From DASQDT01 sp036380435 (GTDB lineage: Bacteria; Acidobacteriota; Blastocatellia; Pyrinomonadales; Pyrinomonadaceae), in the NCBI GenBank assembly GCA_036380435.1, contig DASVES010000032.1:1-32580 (forward strand): a stretch of 32,580 nucleotides of DNA, read 5' to 3'. The notes under the pieces are model-generated. The model made no database searches, was not told the DNA's origin, and saw only the letters and a list, made by a program, of their open reading frames with translations. The position numbers and the translations under genes were made by a program. Below are positions 22,709-32,580 of the stretch, in pieces. The number at the start of each line of letters is the position of its first letter. Within the stretch, counting starts at the first letter, position 1.

Positions 22709-25189
22709 TTGGCAGACAAAGATTTCATGGCGGCAATCACGGACACGGCCGATGGCGTAGTGGTGGAAGCGCAGGACGCGCCGGGCGGCGTGGAGCAGCA
22801 GCTTCAGGTGCCCGACGTGCTGCCCGTGCTCCCCTTACGCGACATCGTCATCTACCCATTCATGATCGTGCCGCTCTTCGTCTCGCGCGAAAAATCCATC
22901 CGCGCCGTGGACGAGGCGCTCGGCGAGAACCGCATGATCCTCCTCGTCTCGCAGCGCGACCTCGACAAGGAGGAGCCGGCCGGCGAAGACCTCTACATGA
23001 CGGGCACCGTCGCCGTCATCATGCGGATGTTGAAGCTTCCCGACGGGCGCATCCGCATCCTCGTGCAGGGATTGGTGCGCGCGCGCGTCGAGTCGGTGGA
23101 GGACGTGGAATATTTAAAGGCGCGCGTGAGCGTGATGCCGGAGCCGCCCGCGCCGGAGCGCTCGCTCGAAGTCGAGGCGCTGATGCGCAACGTGCGCGGC
23201 TCGGTGGAGAAGGCCGCCAACCTCGGCAAGAACATCTCGCCGGAGGTGATGGCCATCGTCGCCAACCTCGACGAGCCGGGCCGCCTGGCCGACCTCGCGG
23301 CGTCGAATCTGGAGCTGAAGGTCGAGGACGCGCAGTCGGTCTTGGACATCGCCGACACCACGGCGCGTCTCAAGCGCGTTAATGAGCTTCTGAACAAGGA
23401 GATCGAAGTCCTCACCGTCCAGCAGGAGATCAACACGCAGGCGCGCGCCGACATCGACCGCTCGCAGCGCGAGTTCTACCTGCGCCAGCAGATGAAGGCC
23501 ATCCAGTCGGAGCTGGGCGAGGGCAACGAGCTGGCCGAGGAGATCGCGCAGTTCCGCGAGAAGATCGAGGCGTCGCGGATGCCGAAGCACGCCGAGGAGG
23601 AAGCCCTGCGCCAGCTCAAGAAGTTGGAGCGCATGCACCCGGACGCGGCCGAAACGGCGACGCTGCGCAACTGGATGGAGATCATGGTTGACCTGCCGTG
23701 GTCGAAGGCTTCGACCGACAACCTTGACCTCATCAAGGCGCAGACGATTCTCGACGAGGATCACTACGGGCTGGAGAAGGTCAAGGACCGCATCGTCGAG
23801 GCGCTCGCCGTCAGGAAGCTCAAGGAGAAACCCAAAGGCTCGATCCTCTGTCTCGTCGGCCCGCCGGGAGTGGGCAAGACGAGCCTCGGCCGCTCGATTG
23901 CGCGCGCGCTCGACCGCAAGTTCGTTCGCCTGTCTCTGGGCGGCCTGCATGACGAGGCGGAGATACGCGGCCACCGGAGAACTTACGTCGGCGCGATGCC
24001 CGGCCGCATCGTTCAGGCGCTTCAACAGGCCGCGACGAACAACCCGCTCATCATGCTCGACGAGATCGACAAGGTCGGCGCTGATTTTCGCGGCGACCCG
24101 TCGTCGGCGCTTTTGGAAGTCTTAGACCCCGAGCAGAACAACAGTTTCCGCGACAACTATCTCGGCGTCACGTTCGATTTGTCGAACGTGATGTTCATGA
24201 CGACGGCGAACGTGCTCGACACGGTGCAGCCCGCGCTGCGCGACCGCATGGAGGTCATCCGGCTCGCCGGCTACACCGAGGAGGAGAAGGTCGAGATCGC
24301 GCGCCGCCACCTCATCCCGAAGCAGATTGAGGAGAACGGCATCACGGCGCGCAACCTCCAACTGTCGAAGCCGGCGCTGGCCGGCATCGTCAAGCAGTAC
24401 ACGCAGGAGGCGGGCCTGCGGCAGTTCGAGCGCGAGATCGGCACCATCTGCCGCAAGGTCGCGCGTCGCATCGCCGAGGGACGCAGCGAGATCGTGCGCG
24501 TCACGCAGAAGAACATTCACGAATTTCTGGGCGCGCCGAAGTTTTTGCCAGAGGAGGTCTTGAAGAAGGATCAGATCGGCGTCGCCACCGGACTCGCTTG
24601 GACGGCTGCGGGCGGCGACGTGCTCTTCTTCGAGGCGCTCAGGATGCGCGGCAAGGGCGGGCTGGTGCTGACGGGGCAACTCGGCGAGGTGATGCGCGAG
24701 TCCGCGCAGGCGGCCTACTCCTACGCCAAGTCGCGAGCGCGCGAGCTAGGCATCCCCGAAGAGGACTTCGAGAAGTTCGACATCCACCTCCACGTCCCCG
24801 AGGGCGCCATCCCGAAAGACGGCCCCTCGGCCGGAATCACCTTGGCGACCGCGATGGTCTCCGTGCTCTCGCAACGACCCATCCGTAAGGACGTGGCGAT
24901 GACGGGCGAGATTACCCTGCGCGGGAACGTCCTGCCGGTGGGCGGCGTCAAGGAGAAGGTGCTGGCGGCGCGTCGGGCGCGCGTCTCGAAAATCATCCTC
25001 CCGGCGCAGAACCGACGCGACATGGACGAGATACCAAAGGAGCTTCTGGGCGAGATTCAGTTCGTCTTCGCCGAACACGTGCGGGAGGTCTTCGAGCACG
25101 CGCTCAAGGAGCCGGTACGCGCGCCGGCTGCGCCCCCCGTCCCGCGTAGCACGCGCCCCCCGCAGGCGGCCCCTCAGCCGAGCGCCTGA
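22709..25189 (+). CDS. lon: ATP-dependent protease La (Lon)
   Basis: 826 aa. Degrades misfolded, regulatory and some tmRNA-tagged proteins as a hexameric AAA+ protease. The N-terminal LON domain (about 36-230) starts LPVLPLRDIVIYPFM. The coiled-coil region (about 230-290) has SQREFYLRQQMKAIQSELGE. The AAA+ module has Walker A GPPGVGKT (384-391) and Walker B IMLDEIDK (448-455). The protease domain has DGPSAGIT (catalytic Ser707) and VKEKVLAA (Lys750), 43 residues apart as in E. coli. A short Pro/Ala tail follows. I chose TTG at 22709, giving the typical N-terminal MADKDF. ATG at 22727 is an alternative. A longer upstream frame overlaps hsp20 and is not used. Confidence 0.96.
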   Translation: MADKDFMAAITDTADGVVVEAQDAPGGVEQQLQVPDVLPVLPLRDIVIYPFMIVPLFVSREKSIRAVDEALGENRMILLVSQRDLDKEEPAGEDLYMTGTVAVIMRMLKLPDGRIRILVQGLVRARVESVEDVEYLKARVSVMPEPPAPERSLEVEALMRNVRGSVEKAANLGKNISPEVMAIVANLDEPGRLADLAASNLELKVEDAQSVLDIADTTARLKRVNELLNKEIEVLTVQQEINTQARADIDRSQREFYLRQQMKAIQSELGEGNELAEEIAQFREKIEASRMPKHAEEEALRQLKKLERMHPDAAETATLRNWMEIMVDLPWSKASTDNLDLIKAQTILDEDHYGLEKVKDRIVEALAVRKLKEKPKGSILCLVGPPGVGKTSLGRSIARALDRKFVRLSLGGLHDEAEIRGHRRTYVGAMPGRIVQALQQAATNNPLIMLDEIDKVGADFRGDPSSALLEVLDPEQNNSFRDNYLGVTFDLSNVMFMTTANVLDTVQPALRDRMEVIRLAGYTEEEKVEIARRHLIPKQIEENGITARNLQLSKPALAGIVKQYTQEAGLRQFEREIGTICRKVARRIAEGRSEIVRVTQKNIHEFLGAPKFLPEEVLKKDQIGVATGLAWTAAGGDVLFFEALRMRGKGGLVLTGQLGEVMRESAQAAYSYAKSRARELGIPEEDFEKFDIHLHVPEGAIPKDGPSAGITLATAMVSVLSQRPIRKDVAMTGEITLRGNVLPVGGVKEKVLAARRARVSKIILPAQNRRDMDEIPKELLGEIQFVFAEHVREVFEHALKEPVRAPAAPPVPRSTRPPQAAPQPSA

Positions 25190-25229
25190 GCTAGCCTGTC
25201 GGAGCCTGCTTGGAATCATCTTCACCCGT

Positions 25230-25307
25230 CGTTTAGAGGCTTTGCTCCTGCCCGCCGGCTCAACTCTCGCACGTCGAGCCGGCGGGCAGGAGCAAAGCCT
25301 CTAAACG
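25230..25307. repeat. 32-bp perfect inverted repeat downstream of lon
   Basis: The arms 25230-25261 and 25276-25307 are perfectly complementary over 32 bases with a 14-base loop. The arm begins CGTTTAGAGGCTTTGC and ends GCCCGCCGGCTC. A further degenerate copy of part of the arm (AGGCTTCATTCCTGCC) lies at about 25317-25332, followed by CGTTTAGACG. The element may also end lon transcription, but no T run follows. Confidence 0.85.
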
Positions 25308-25405
25308 GGAAGATAAAGGCTTCATTCCTGCCGTTTAGACGGGGCGAAATATACCTGCTGACGGGCAAACCGACGGCCCCGCCAAATCATCTTTATAGAC
25401 TGCAA

Positions 25406-25450
25406 GCGAAGCGATTCGAGTGGAAAAACGGGCCGCTTCGCCTTTTATTT
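25406..25450 (+). terminator. Candidate terminator before the transglycosylase promoter
   Basis: GCGAAGCG (25406-25413) pairs with CGCTTCGC (25434-25441) over a 20-base loop, followed by CTTTTATTT. The stem is modest but the T-rich tail is good. It would shield the next promoter from lon read-through. Confidence 0.45.
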
Positions 25451-25465
25451 GCAAGTAGATGAAGT

Positions 25466-25493
25466 TTGACACCCCGTAAAATCGTGTGATAAC
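25466..25493 (+). promoter_or_regulatory. Promoter of the lytic transglycosylase gene
   Basis: A perfect TTGACA -35 (25466-25471), 16-bp spacer and GATAAC -10 (25488-25493) with an upstream TGT (extended -10). This is the best sigma-70-type promoter seen in the window. Confidence 0.7.
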
Positions 25494-25651
25494 CTCCGCG
25501 ATGGTTCCGGCCCTCAGACGCTCCCTCGCGCGAGGCCGGTTCATTCGGGATATTTTTCCTCTTATACTTTCAGTGGATGCCGCTCGTGCGGCCCTGTCGG
25601 GAAGGGCCGCCATCGTGGGTTCGCTTTAGCCTGAAATTCGGGAGAACACGA

Positions 25652-27409
25652 TTGAATAATACGAGCCTCCCCCGCCTTATCGCCGGCGCTGCCCTCTCGG
25701 CGGCCTTCGTCTTCCTGCCCGTCGCGAGCCTCCGCGCGCAGGTTGCGCAGCAATCATATCTCCGTCACACGACGAGCGACGCTGACCGTGAAGACCCGCG
25801 CATTCAGGCGGTCATCGCCCGCGCCGAGAGCCACTTCAAGCTCGGAGAGCTGAACCTCAAGGACGGTAAGCGCGAGCAAGCGCGCGACGAGTTCGACAAG
25901 GCGGTGGACGCCGTTTTGGAGTCGGGCCTCGACGTGCGCGCCTACCCGCGTCTTCAGCAGTACTACCTGCAACTCGTCGAGCGCGTCTACCGCGTAGAGG
26001 TGCCGACGCAGGATCAGCAGCAGCGCACCGTCGTCGCTGAAACGCAGGGCATGCCGGCTTCAGACGGCGGGCAGCAACAGGCGGCGCAGGTCGTCCAGGT
26101 CGGCTTCGTCGATCAGAAGTTCGAGCCGTCGCCCCTCGATGAGATGAGCCGGCTCGTGCTGACCGAGAAGGAGAAGGAGGTCACGGTCGGACAGGTGGCC
26201 GAAGCCGAGGAAGAGATCAAGAACTCGCTCGACTTCCAGTTCAAGCCGCACCCACTCGTCCTCCAGTTCATCAACTACTATCAGGGCCGCGGGCGCGCGA
26301 CGATGGAGACGGGCCTGCGCCGCTCGGGCCAGTTCACGCCGATGGCGCGCGAGATTTTCCGCAAGCACGGCATTCCCGAGGACGTGGTCTGGTTGGGTCA
26401 GGTTGAGAGCGCGTGGCGCCCGAACGCACGTTCGTGGGCCGCGGCGTCGGGGTTGTGGCAGTTCATCCCCTCCACGGGTTCGCGCTTTGGCCTGCGCCAG
26501 ACCGCCTTCGTCGATGAGCGCAACAGCTTCGAGAAGGCGACCGAGGCTTCGGCCAAGTATCTGAAGTGGCTCTACAACCGCTATCACAACTGGGAGCTGG
26601 CGCTCGGCGCTTACAACACCGGCGAGGGCAACATCGACCGGGCGATTGCGCGCGCCGGCACCAAAGATTTCTGGGCCATCTACCCGTACATCGCCAAAGA
26701 GACGCGCGACTACGTGCCTAACATTCTGGCCGTCATCCTGATCTCGAAGAACCCGCAGAAGTACGGCTTCCGCGACATACAGAGGATGCCGCGTATCGAC
26801 CGCCAGTACGACACCATCAGCGTGCCGTCGGCGACGAGTCTGCATCTGCTGGCGAGCCTCACGGATTCGAGCAGCGACTATCTGCGCTCGATCAACCCGG
26901 AGCTGCGCCGCGACACGACGCCGCGCGGCGAGTCGTACCACGTGCGCGTGCCCGCGGGCAAAGGCAAGGTGGCGGTCGATCTCCTCAAGCGCATCCCGAT
27001 GGAGCGCCGCGAACAGTTGGCCCGTGTCGTCACGGTATCGCCGGGCGAAGACTTGCAGGCGGCGGCTTCGCGCGCGGGCGTCTCGGTCTCGCAACTCCAG
27101 CAGTGGAACGGCGGAGCCGATTTGTCGAAGGGCGGCAAGGTGGTCGTCCCGGCCGGCAGCGTTCAGCGGACTTCGAAGATTTACGAGCGGCCCCGCGGCA
27201 GCGCCGTGGCCGGCAGCACTATCAAGTCCGTGACGGCGAAGGGCGGCGAGACGCTCGCGCAGCTCGCCGCGCAGCACAACGCCTCGGTCGAAGAGGTCGC
27301 GAAGTACAACGGCATAGCCGCCAACGCGCAACTCACGCGCGGGCAGCGCATCAGCATCCCGACCGCGGCCGGCGCCGCGCCCACAGCGCGCGCTCCGCGC
27401 CGCCGGTAA
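25652..27409 (+). CDS. LysM lytic murein transglycosylase (MltD-like)
   Basis: 585 aa. Cleaves glycan strands of peptidoglycan, forming 1,6-anhydro ends. A signal peptide (MNNTSLPRLIAGAALSAAFVFLPVASLRA) is followed by a helical N-terminal region (about 45-200, TPR-like). The SLT domain (about 225-375) has GQVESAWRPNARSWAAASGLWQ (catalytic Glu252), FIPSTG and ALGAYNTGEGN (317-327). Two LysM repeats follow: a diverged one (about 458-500) and a clear one (about 526-570), which anchor the enzyme to murein. TTG 25652 is chosen because GGGAG lies seven bases upstream and the signal peptide then starts correctly. It has its own strong promoter. Confidence 0.93.
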   Translation: MNNTSLPRLIAGAALSAAFVFLPVASLRAQVAQQSYLRHTTSDADREDPRIQAVIARAESHFKLGELNLKDGKREQARDEFDKAVDAVLESGLDVRAYPRLQQYYLQLVERVYRVEVPTQDQQQRTVVAETQGMPASDGGQQQAAQVVQVGFVDQKFEPSPLDEMSRLVLTEKEKEVTVGQVAEAEEEIKNSLDFQFKPHPLVLQFINYYQGRGRATMETGLRRSGQFTPMAREIFRKHGIPEDVVWLGQVESAWRPNARSWAAASGLWQFIPSTGSRFGLRQTAFVDERNSFEKATEASAKYLKWLYNRYHNWELALGAYNTGEGNIDRAIARAGTKDFWAIYPYIAKETRDYVPNILAVILISKNPQKYGFRDIQRMPRIDRQYDTISVPSATSLHLLASLTDSSSDYLRSINPELRRDTTPRGESYHVRVPAGKGKVAVDLLKRIPMERREQLARVVTVSPGEDLQAAASRAGVSVSQLQQWNGGADLSKGGKVVVPAGSVQRTSKIYERPRGSAVAGSTIKSVTAKGGETLAQLAAQHNASVEEVAKYNGIAANAQLTRGQRISIPTAAGAAPTARAPRRR

Positions 27410-27521
27410 GACACCGCACTCGTCAGACGACGGCGACACCTCGGTCGAGCGCGCTTTCGGTGAACAACTGAAAGCGCGCTCAACTGTTTTAGAACCGGTT
27501 GCGATAGGGCGCGTGTTCGGA

Positions 27522-27604
27522 ACAGTACCGCGAGCGGTAGCGAGTGGGTCTGCTGACGCGCTAAGCGGGCCTCCGACCACCGCCGCACCCGCTCGCGGTA
27601 CTGT
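27522..27604. repeat. Palindromic repeat of the AGTACCGCGAGCGG family, copy 2
   Basis: ACAGTACCGCGAGCGG (27522-27537) pairs perfectly with 27589-27604. The left arm continues with a near-repeat of itself (TAGCGAGTGGGT), which pairs with ACCCGCTCGC in the right arm, so alternative folds are possible. The element is 83 bp, lies 48 bases before the yifB ATG, and shares its ends with copy 1 at 9966-10055. The interiors differ. Confidence 0.8.
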
Positions 27605-27651
27605 AAAAGCACGCGCTCGTCACAAATCTAAAGTAAGGGAACCTCACACCC

Positions 27652-29217
<1,566 letters not shown>

Positions 29218-29277
29218 GAGGCGTCAGGTTTGGAGCGAATTCCGATGGCGTCGGTGTTTGAACGTCGCCGCGCGGAT

Positions 29278-29361
29278 GGGGAACACGGATAAGACGGATG
29301 AAACGGATCGACACGGATTGAATCCGTCTTCATCCGTCCCATCTGTTTCATCCGTGTTCCC
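29278..29361. repeat. Inverted array of ACGGAT-type units
   Basis: The outer arms 29278-29289 and 29350-29361 pair perfectly over 12 bases. Inside, units ACGGATAAG, ACGGATGAA, ACGGATCGAC and ACGGATT face ATCCGT-containing units in reverse. The period is 9-10 nt, unlike the 7-nt arrays. It lies 60 bases past the yifB stop codon. Confidence 0.75.
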
Positions 29362-29746
29362 TCCCGACCCTTGCACGCCCGGCCTTAACAACCGCCCCCG
29401 AATTTGATACTCTACGCCCCACTTCGATAACGGCGGCGCACTATTACTAATGCCCCAACTGGCCCTCACCAGAGTCATACGCATCGCGGTCACGCGGCTG
29501 AAGGCTTCCAGTCAGCTTTGATCGGGACACGGGTGAATTGTATCGCCTGCCCGAACGCCGACGCCGTTGTGACCGCAAACCGAGACGAGTATGCAGCGGC
29601 GACTTTGTTCGTCGCAGTACGAGAACGCTAAGGCAATCCTCACTCGGCCGAAACCGCAAGGGGCCTTCCGAATTATTGGGACGGCCATCCACACCTTGCC
29701 GGAACCACCGGGCTGCTTTATTGCCTTACCTCAACCAGAAACTAAT

Positions 29747-29751
29747 GGAGG
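29747..29751 (+). promoter_or_regulatory. Ribosome-binding site of the M36 gene
   Basis: GGAGG lies six bases before ATG 29758, one of the strongest ribosome sites in the window. It fixes the start against alternative upstream frames. Confidence 0.7.
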
Positions 29752-29757
29752 CGAAGA

Positions 29758-32514
29758 ATGCGGAAGGGATTGCTGACAGGTTTAATAGGCGTAGCCTTGG
29801 TGGCCGCCTCGATGTTTCCCTCGATGAACTCGGACGCGGCGCGCGCTCCTCAGGGGGGAGAGATTTCCAACAACCGGTCCCAGCGCGCGGGGCTACCCAA
29901 CCACGACATCCGTCTCGCCGGCCGGGGCGAGTTCACTGACGTTGACGTCAGCCCGGTCGCCGGGGCGCGGCGCGCCGTGCCGAACGCCGGCGCGGCGGTT
30001 CAGGCGCGCGCCGCGGCGGTCGAAAATTTCCGCGCCGGTCTCCGGCCGGAACAAGCGAGCAACCTGCGCGCCGAGGTCAACGAAGCGGGCGCGCTGAAGA
30101 ATATCTTCATCGACGGCGCATCGCTCTCCGGGCCGCAGTCGGACGCCCCTGACCAGATCGCCCGAGGATTCCTGAAGCGGGAGGCCGCGCTGTTCGGTCT
30201 CTCCCACGCGGCGGTCGATGAACTCAAACTCGAAAAGGAAGACAACGACGCGGGAACCACCTTCCTCGATTACGCGCAGACGGTCGGCGGCCTGAAAGTG
30301 TTTGAAGGGAACGTGAAGGTGGCCGTCAACAGAAACGGCGAAGTCCTCTCCGTCCGCGAAGGTTTCATCGTCGCCGGGCAGAGGGGCAGGCTCCGGCCGA
30401 CGCTCACGGAAACGGAGGGCATCGCCAAAGCCTTCGAGCACGCCGGCCGGGCGGTGCTCCCCTCGGCGCTCGCCGAGACCCGCGGTCGCGCCTCCCAGAG
30501 CGACAACGCCGCGTTCGCCAACCCTTTGGGGGCGGGCTTCGAGGAAGTGCTTTCCGAGCTGAACGTCGTGCGTGTGGGCGACGCGGCCCGGCTCGCGTGG
30601 CACGTCTACGCCGAAGTCGGCCCCGAAGAGTGGTACGAACTCCTCGTTGACGCGCACAGCGGCGAGTTGCTCCTGCGTCACAACCTCTACGTGCATCAGG
30701 CGCAGGGCACCGTCTACACCGAGGCGCCGGACAAGGGCGCGCGCGTGCTCGTCTCCTTCGTCGGCGACACCGTCATCAACACGAGCGCCGGCTGGATGGG
30801 CACGTCCACCGTGACGACGGGCAACAACGTCGAAGCCTACCTCGACCGCGACGCCAACAACTCGCCCGATACCACTAGCGGCAACGGCCTCTCGAACGGC
30901 CACGCCTCCGCCGCCAACCAGAACTTCACCTTCCCCTTCGACACGGCCGTCTCGCCGACCACCGCCACGAATCAGGCGGCCGTGGTGACGAACCTCTTCT
31001 ACTACAACAACATCATGCACGACTTCTCCTACAACCTCGGGTTCACGGAGACGTCGCGCAACTTCCAGACCAATAACTACGGGCGCGGCGGCCTCGGCGC
31101 CGACTCCGTGAGGGCCGAGGCGCAGGACGGCTCCGGCACCAACAACGCCAACTTCGCCACCCCGCCCGACGGCCAGCGGCCGCGCATGCAGCAGTACATC
31201 TTCACCACGCCCAACCCCGACCGCGACAGCTCGATGGACGGCGACGTGGTCTTCCACGAGTACGGCCACGGCATCTCGAACCGTCTCATCGGCAACGGCA
31301 GCACTGCTCTGCAAGGCACGCAGTCGGGCGCGATGGGCGAGGGCTGGTCGGACTACTGGGCGATCACGATCAACGGCGACGGCGCGGTGGGCGAGTATTC
31401 CACCGGCAACCCGAACGGCATTCGCCGCGCGCCCTACACCGTCCCGGCCAACACCGTTCACGACTCTTACGCCGATGTGGGCGTGGGCGGTTTCCAGGTT
31501 CACCGCGACGGCGAGGTCTGGGCCGCGACGCTCTGGGACCTGCGCACGCAGCTCGGCGCGACCATCACGGACAGGATCGTCCTCAACGGCATGAAGTTCA
31601 CGCCGACCCGCCCGTCGTTCCTCAACGCGCGCGACGGCATCCTGCAAGCCGACCAGAACTTAAACGGCGGGGCCAACCGCTGCGCCATCTGGACGGTCTT
31701 CGCGCGTCACGGCATGGGCGTCTCGGCCGTCGGCAACGACGGCACGACGCACACCGCCGCCTCTGATCTTCCGTCGGACTGCGGCGGCACGTGCAGCTAC
31801 TCGATTAGCCCGACCAGCGCCAGCGTCGCGGCCGGGAGTGGCACGGGCACCGTCACCGTCACGGCCGGCGTGGGCTGCGCCTGGACGGCCGTGAGCAACG
31901 CTACGTTCATCACGATCACCGGCGGCGCGAGCGGTAGCGGCAACGGGACGGTGTCCTACTCGGTCGCTGCCAACACCGCGACGACATCGCGCGCGGGCAC
32001 GCTGACCATCGCCGGCCTCACCTTCACGGTGAATCAGGCGGGCACGGGTGGCGGCGGCACCAACGTCATCGTCAACCCCGGCTTCGAGTCGGGCACGACG
32101 CCGTGGGTCATCTCCAGTCAGGTCACGCGCAGCACCGGGGCCTACCCGCACAGCGGCGTGGCCTACATGATCATCAACGGGGTCAACAGCACGAGCGGCA
32201 CGCTCTACCAGACGGTGACGATTCCGGCGGGCGGCGCCAACCTCAACTTCTGGCTGAACATCACCACCAGCGAGGCGGCCGGCGCGGCCATCTACGACCG
32301 GCTCTTCATCGAAGTGCGTAACACGTCGGGCACACTGCTCGGGACGCTCGCGACCTTCAGCAACCAGAACAGCGGCACGGCGGGAGTGTACGTACTGCGC
32401 GGGCCGTACAACCTCAACAGTTGGGCCGGGCAGACGGTGCGAATTCAGTTCCGCGGCACCAACGACATCACGCTGCCCACGTCGTTCCGCATCGACGACG
32501 TGTCGCTCCAGTAG
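29758..32514 (+). CDS. Secreted M36 (fungalysin) metalloprotease with BACON and jelly-roll domains
   Basis: 918 aa extracellular zinc protease. A signal peptide (about 1-28) and a propeptide (about 60-310, FTP/PepSY-like) come first. The catalytic domain (about 325-670) has HEYGH (500-504) as the zinc and catalytic motif and GEGWSDYW (527-534) with the third ligand Glu528. YNNIMHDFSYNLGF (416-429) is a strong family string. A BACON domain (about 678-762) follows, with CSYSISPTSASV and CAWTAVSNATFITI strings. A C-terminal beta jelly-roll (about 769-918) starts VNPGFESGTTPW and ends FRIDDVSLQ, as in CBM-like modules. These extra domains probably bind surfaces or glycans. The last gene of the window is complete and has a strong terminator. 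Confidence 0.94.
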   Translation: MRKGLLTGLIGVALVAASMFPSMNSDAARAPQGGEISNNRSQRAGLPNHDIRLAGRGEFTDVDVSPVAGARRAVPNAGAAVQARAAAVENFRAGLRPEQASNLRAEVNEAGALKNIFIDGASLSGPQSDAPDQIARGFLKREAALFGLSHAAVDELKLEKEDNDAGTTFLDYAQTVGGLKVFEGNVKVAVNRNGEVLSVREGFIVAGQRGRLRPTLTETEGIAKAFEHAGRAVLPSALAETRGRASQSDNAAFANPLGAGFEEVLSELNVVRVGDAARLAWHVYAEVGPEEWYELLVDAHSGELLLRHNLYVHQAQGTVYTEAPDKGARVLVSFVGDTVINTSAGWMGTSTVTTGNNVEAYLDRDANNSPDTTSGNGLSNGHASAANQNFTFPFDTAVSPTTATNQAAVVTNLFYYNNIMHDFSYNLGFTETSRNFQTNNYGRGGLGADSVRAEAQDGSGTNNANFATPPDGQRPRMQQYIFTTPNPDRDSSMDGDVVFHEYGHGISNRLIGNGSTALQGTQSGAMGEGWSDYWAITINGDGAVGEYSTGNPNGIRRAPYTVPANTVHDSYADVGVGGFQVHRDGEVWAATLWDLRTQLGATITDRIVLNGMKFTPTRPSFLNARDGILQADQNLNGGANRCAIWTVFARHGMGVSAVGNDGTTHTAASDLPSDCGGTCSYSISPTSASVAAGSGTGTVTVTAGVGCAWTAVSNATFITITGGASGSGNGTVSYSVAANTATTSRAGTLTIAGLTFTVNQAGTGGGGTNVIVNPGFESGTTPWVISSQVTRSTGAYPHSGVAYMIINGVNSTSGTLYQTVTIPAGGANLNFWLNITTSEAAGAAIYDRLFIEVRNTSGTLLGTLATFSNQNSGTAGVYVLRGPYNLNSWAGQTVRIQFRGTNDITLPTSFRIDDVSLQ

Positions 32515-32525
32515 ACGCAGACGAG

Positions 32526-32560
32526 AGCGCCCGGCCTCCGTCGAGAAGGCCGGGCGCTTT
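32526..32560 (+). terminator. Rho-independent terminator of the M36 gene
   Basis: AGCGCCCGGCCT (32526-32537) pairs perfectly with AGGCCGGGCGCT (32547-32558), with a 9-base loop and TTT ending the stem and tail. It starts 12 bases after the stop codon. The T run is short but the stem is very stable. Confidence 0.75.
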
Positions 32561-32580
32561 CAAAACTTAAATACTTAACC

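Larger units (their letters stand above)
25190..25651 (+). other. Intergenic region between lon and the transglycosylase gene, no gene
   Basis: 462 bases. They hold the 32-bp inverted repeat and its degenerate copy, a small terminator-like hairpin (25406-25450) and the promoter of the next gene (25466-25493). The leader of about 150 bases after that promoter shows no recognised RNA element. Confidence 0.6.
29218..29757. other. Intergenic region before the M36 gene, no gene
   Basis: 540 bases. The first part holds an inverted array (29278-29361). The rest (about 29400-29757) has slightly lower GC and only short frames without ribosome sites or family signatures. It probably holds the M36 promoter, but I see no convincing -35/-10 pair. 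Confidence 0.5.

Noticed and set aside
29690..29740. A sigma-54 (-24/-12) promoter before the M36 gene
   Set aside because: The GG and GC dinucleotides are off by one from the required spacing and the flanking bases do not match. No activator-binding site is visible.

Overview
The window is a chromosomal stretch of a high-GC (roughly two-thirds G+C) Gram-negative bacterium. I infer Acidobacteriota, probably class Blastocatellia, from the gene mix: an M36 fungalysin with a BACON domain, an orphan SET-domain methyltransferase, selA, a YifB/ComM ATPase and an ECF sigma/anti-sigma pair. The repeat-rich intergenic regions fit the same view. No phage, IS element, CRISPR array or rRNA is visible. 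I recognise 20 protein genes and one RNA gene (tmRNA). Several genes appear to start at GTG or TTG.

Layout: 1-3012 holds a large intergenic hairpin and pbp1A (minus). 3036-3529 is the complete tmRNA unit: promoter, leader hairpin, gene with tag ANNNLALAA, and terminator. 3630-7344 is all minus strand: a secreted metallophosphatase with a secreted protein of unknown function, then an M23-like peptidase with a membrane protein. 7571-9182 is the overlapping murI-rph pair (plus), followed by a small exported protein and a SET protein. 10569-14284 (minus) holds a GAF/PAS histidine kinase and selA. 14550-17440 holds an MXAN_5187-like protein, a cold shock protein, a canonical membrane-anchored M23 peptidase and a small two-helix membrane protein. 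17591-19950 (minus) is an ECF sigma factor, a tandem-zinc-finger anti-sigma protein and a B-box-like membrane protein. 20349-25189 (plus) holds a flippase-like membrane protein, nrdR, hsp20 and lon. 25652-32514 (plus) holds a LysM lytic transglycosylase, yifB and the secreted M36 protease, closed by a terminator.

Functional themes are cell-wall synthesis and remodelling (PBP1A, MurI, two M23 proteins, MltD-like transglycosylase), protein and RNA quality control (tmRNA, Lon, Hsp20, RNase PH) and signalling (kinase, sigma/anti-sigma).

The least explained signal is between the genes. Nine loci carry short runs of tandem units, seven with a 7-nt period and two with 8-10 nt. Most of these runs face an inverted partner run and form long hairpins. 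Each locus has its own unit sequence, so what is conserved is the architecture rather than the sequence. Several arrays begin inside or next to a stop codon. Two further palindromic families are present: a CAGTACCGCGAGCGG element in two copies, and a 32-bp perfect inverted repeat downstream of lon.
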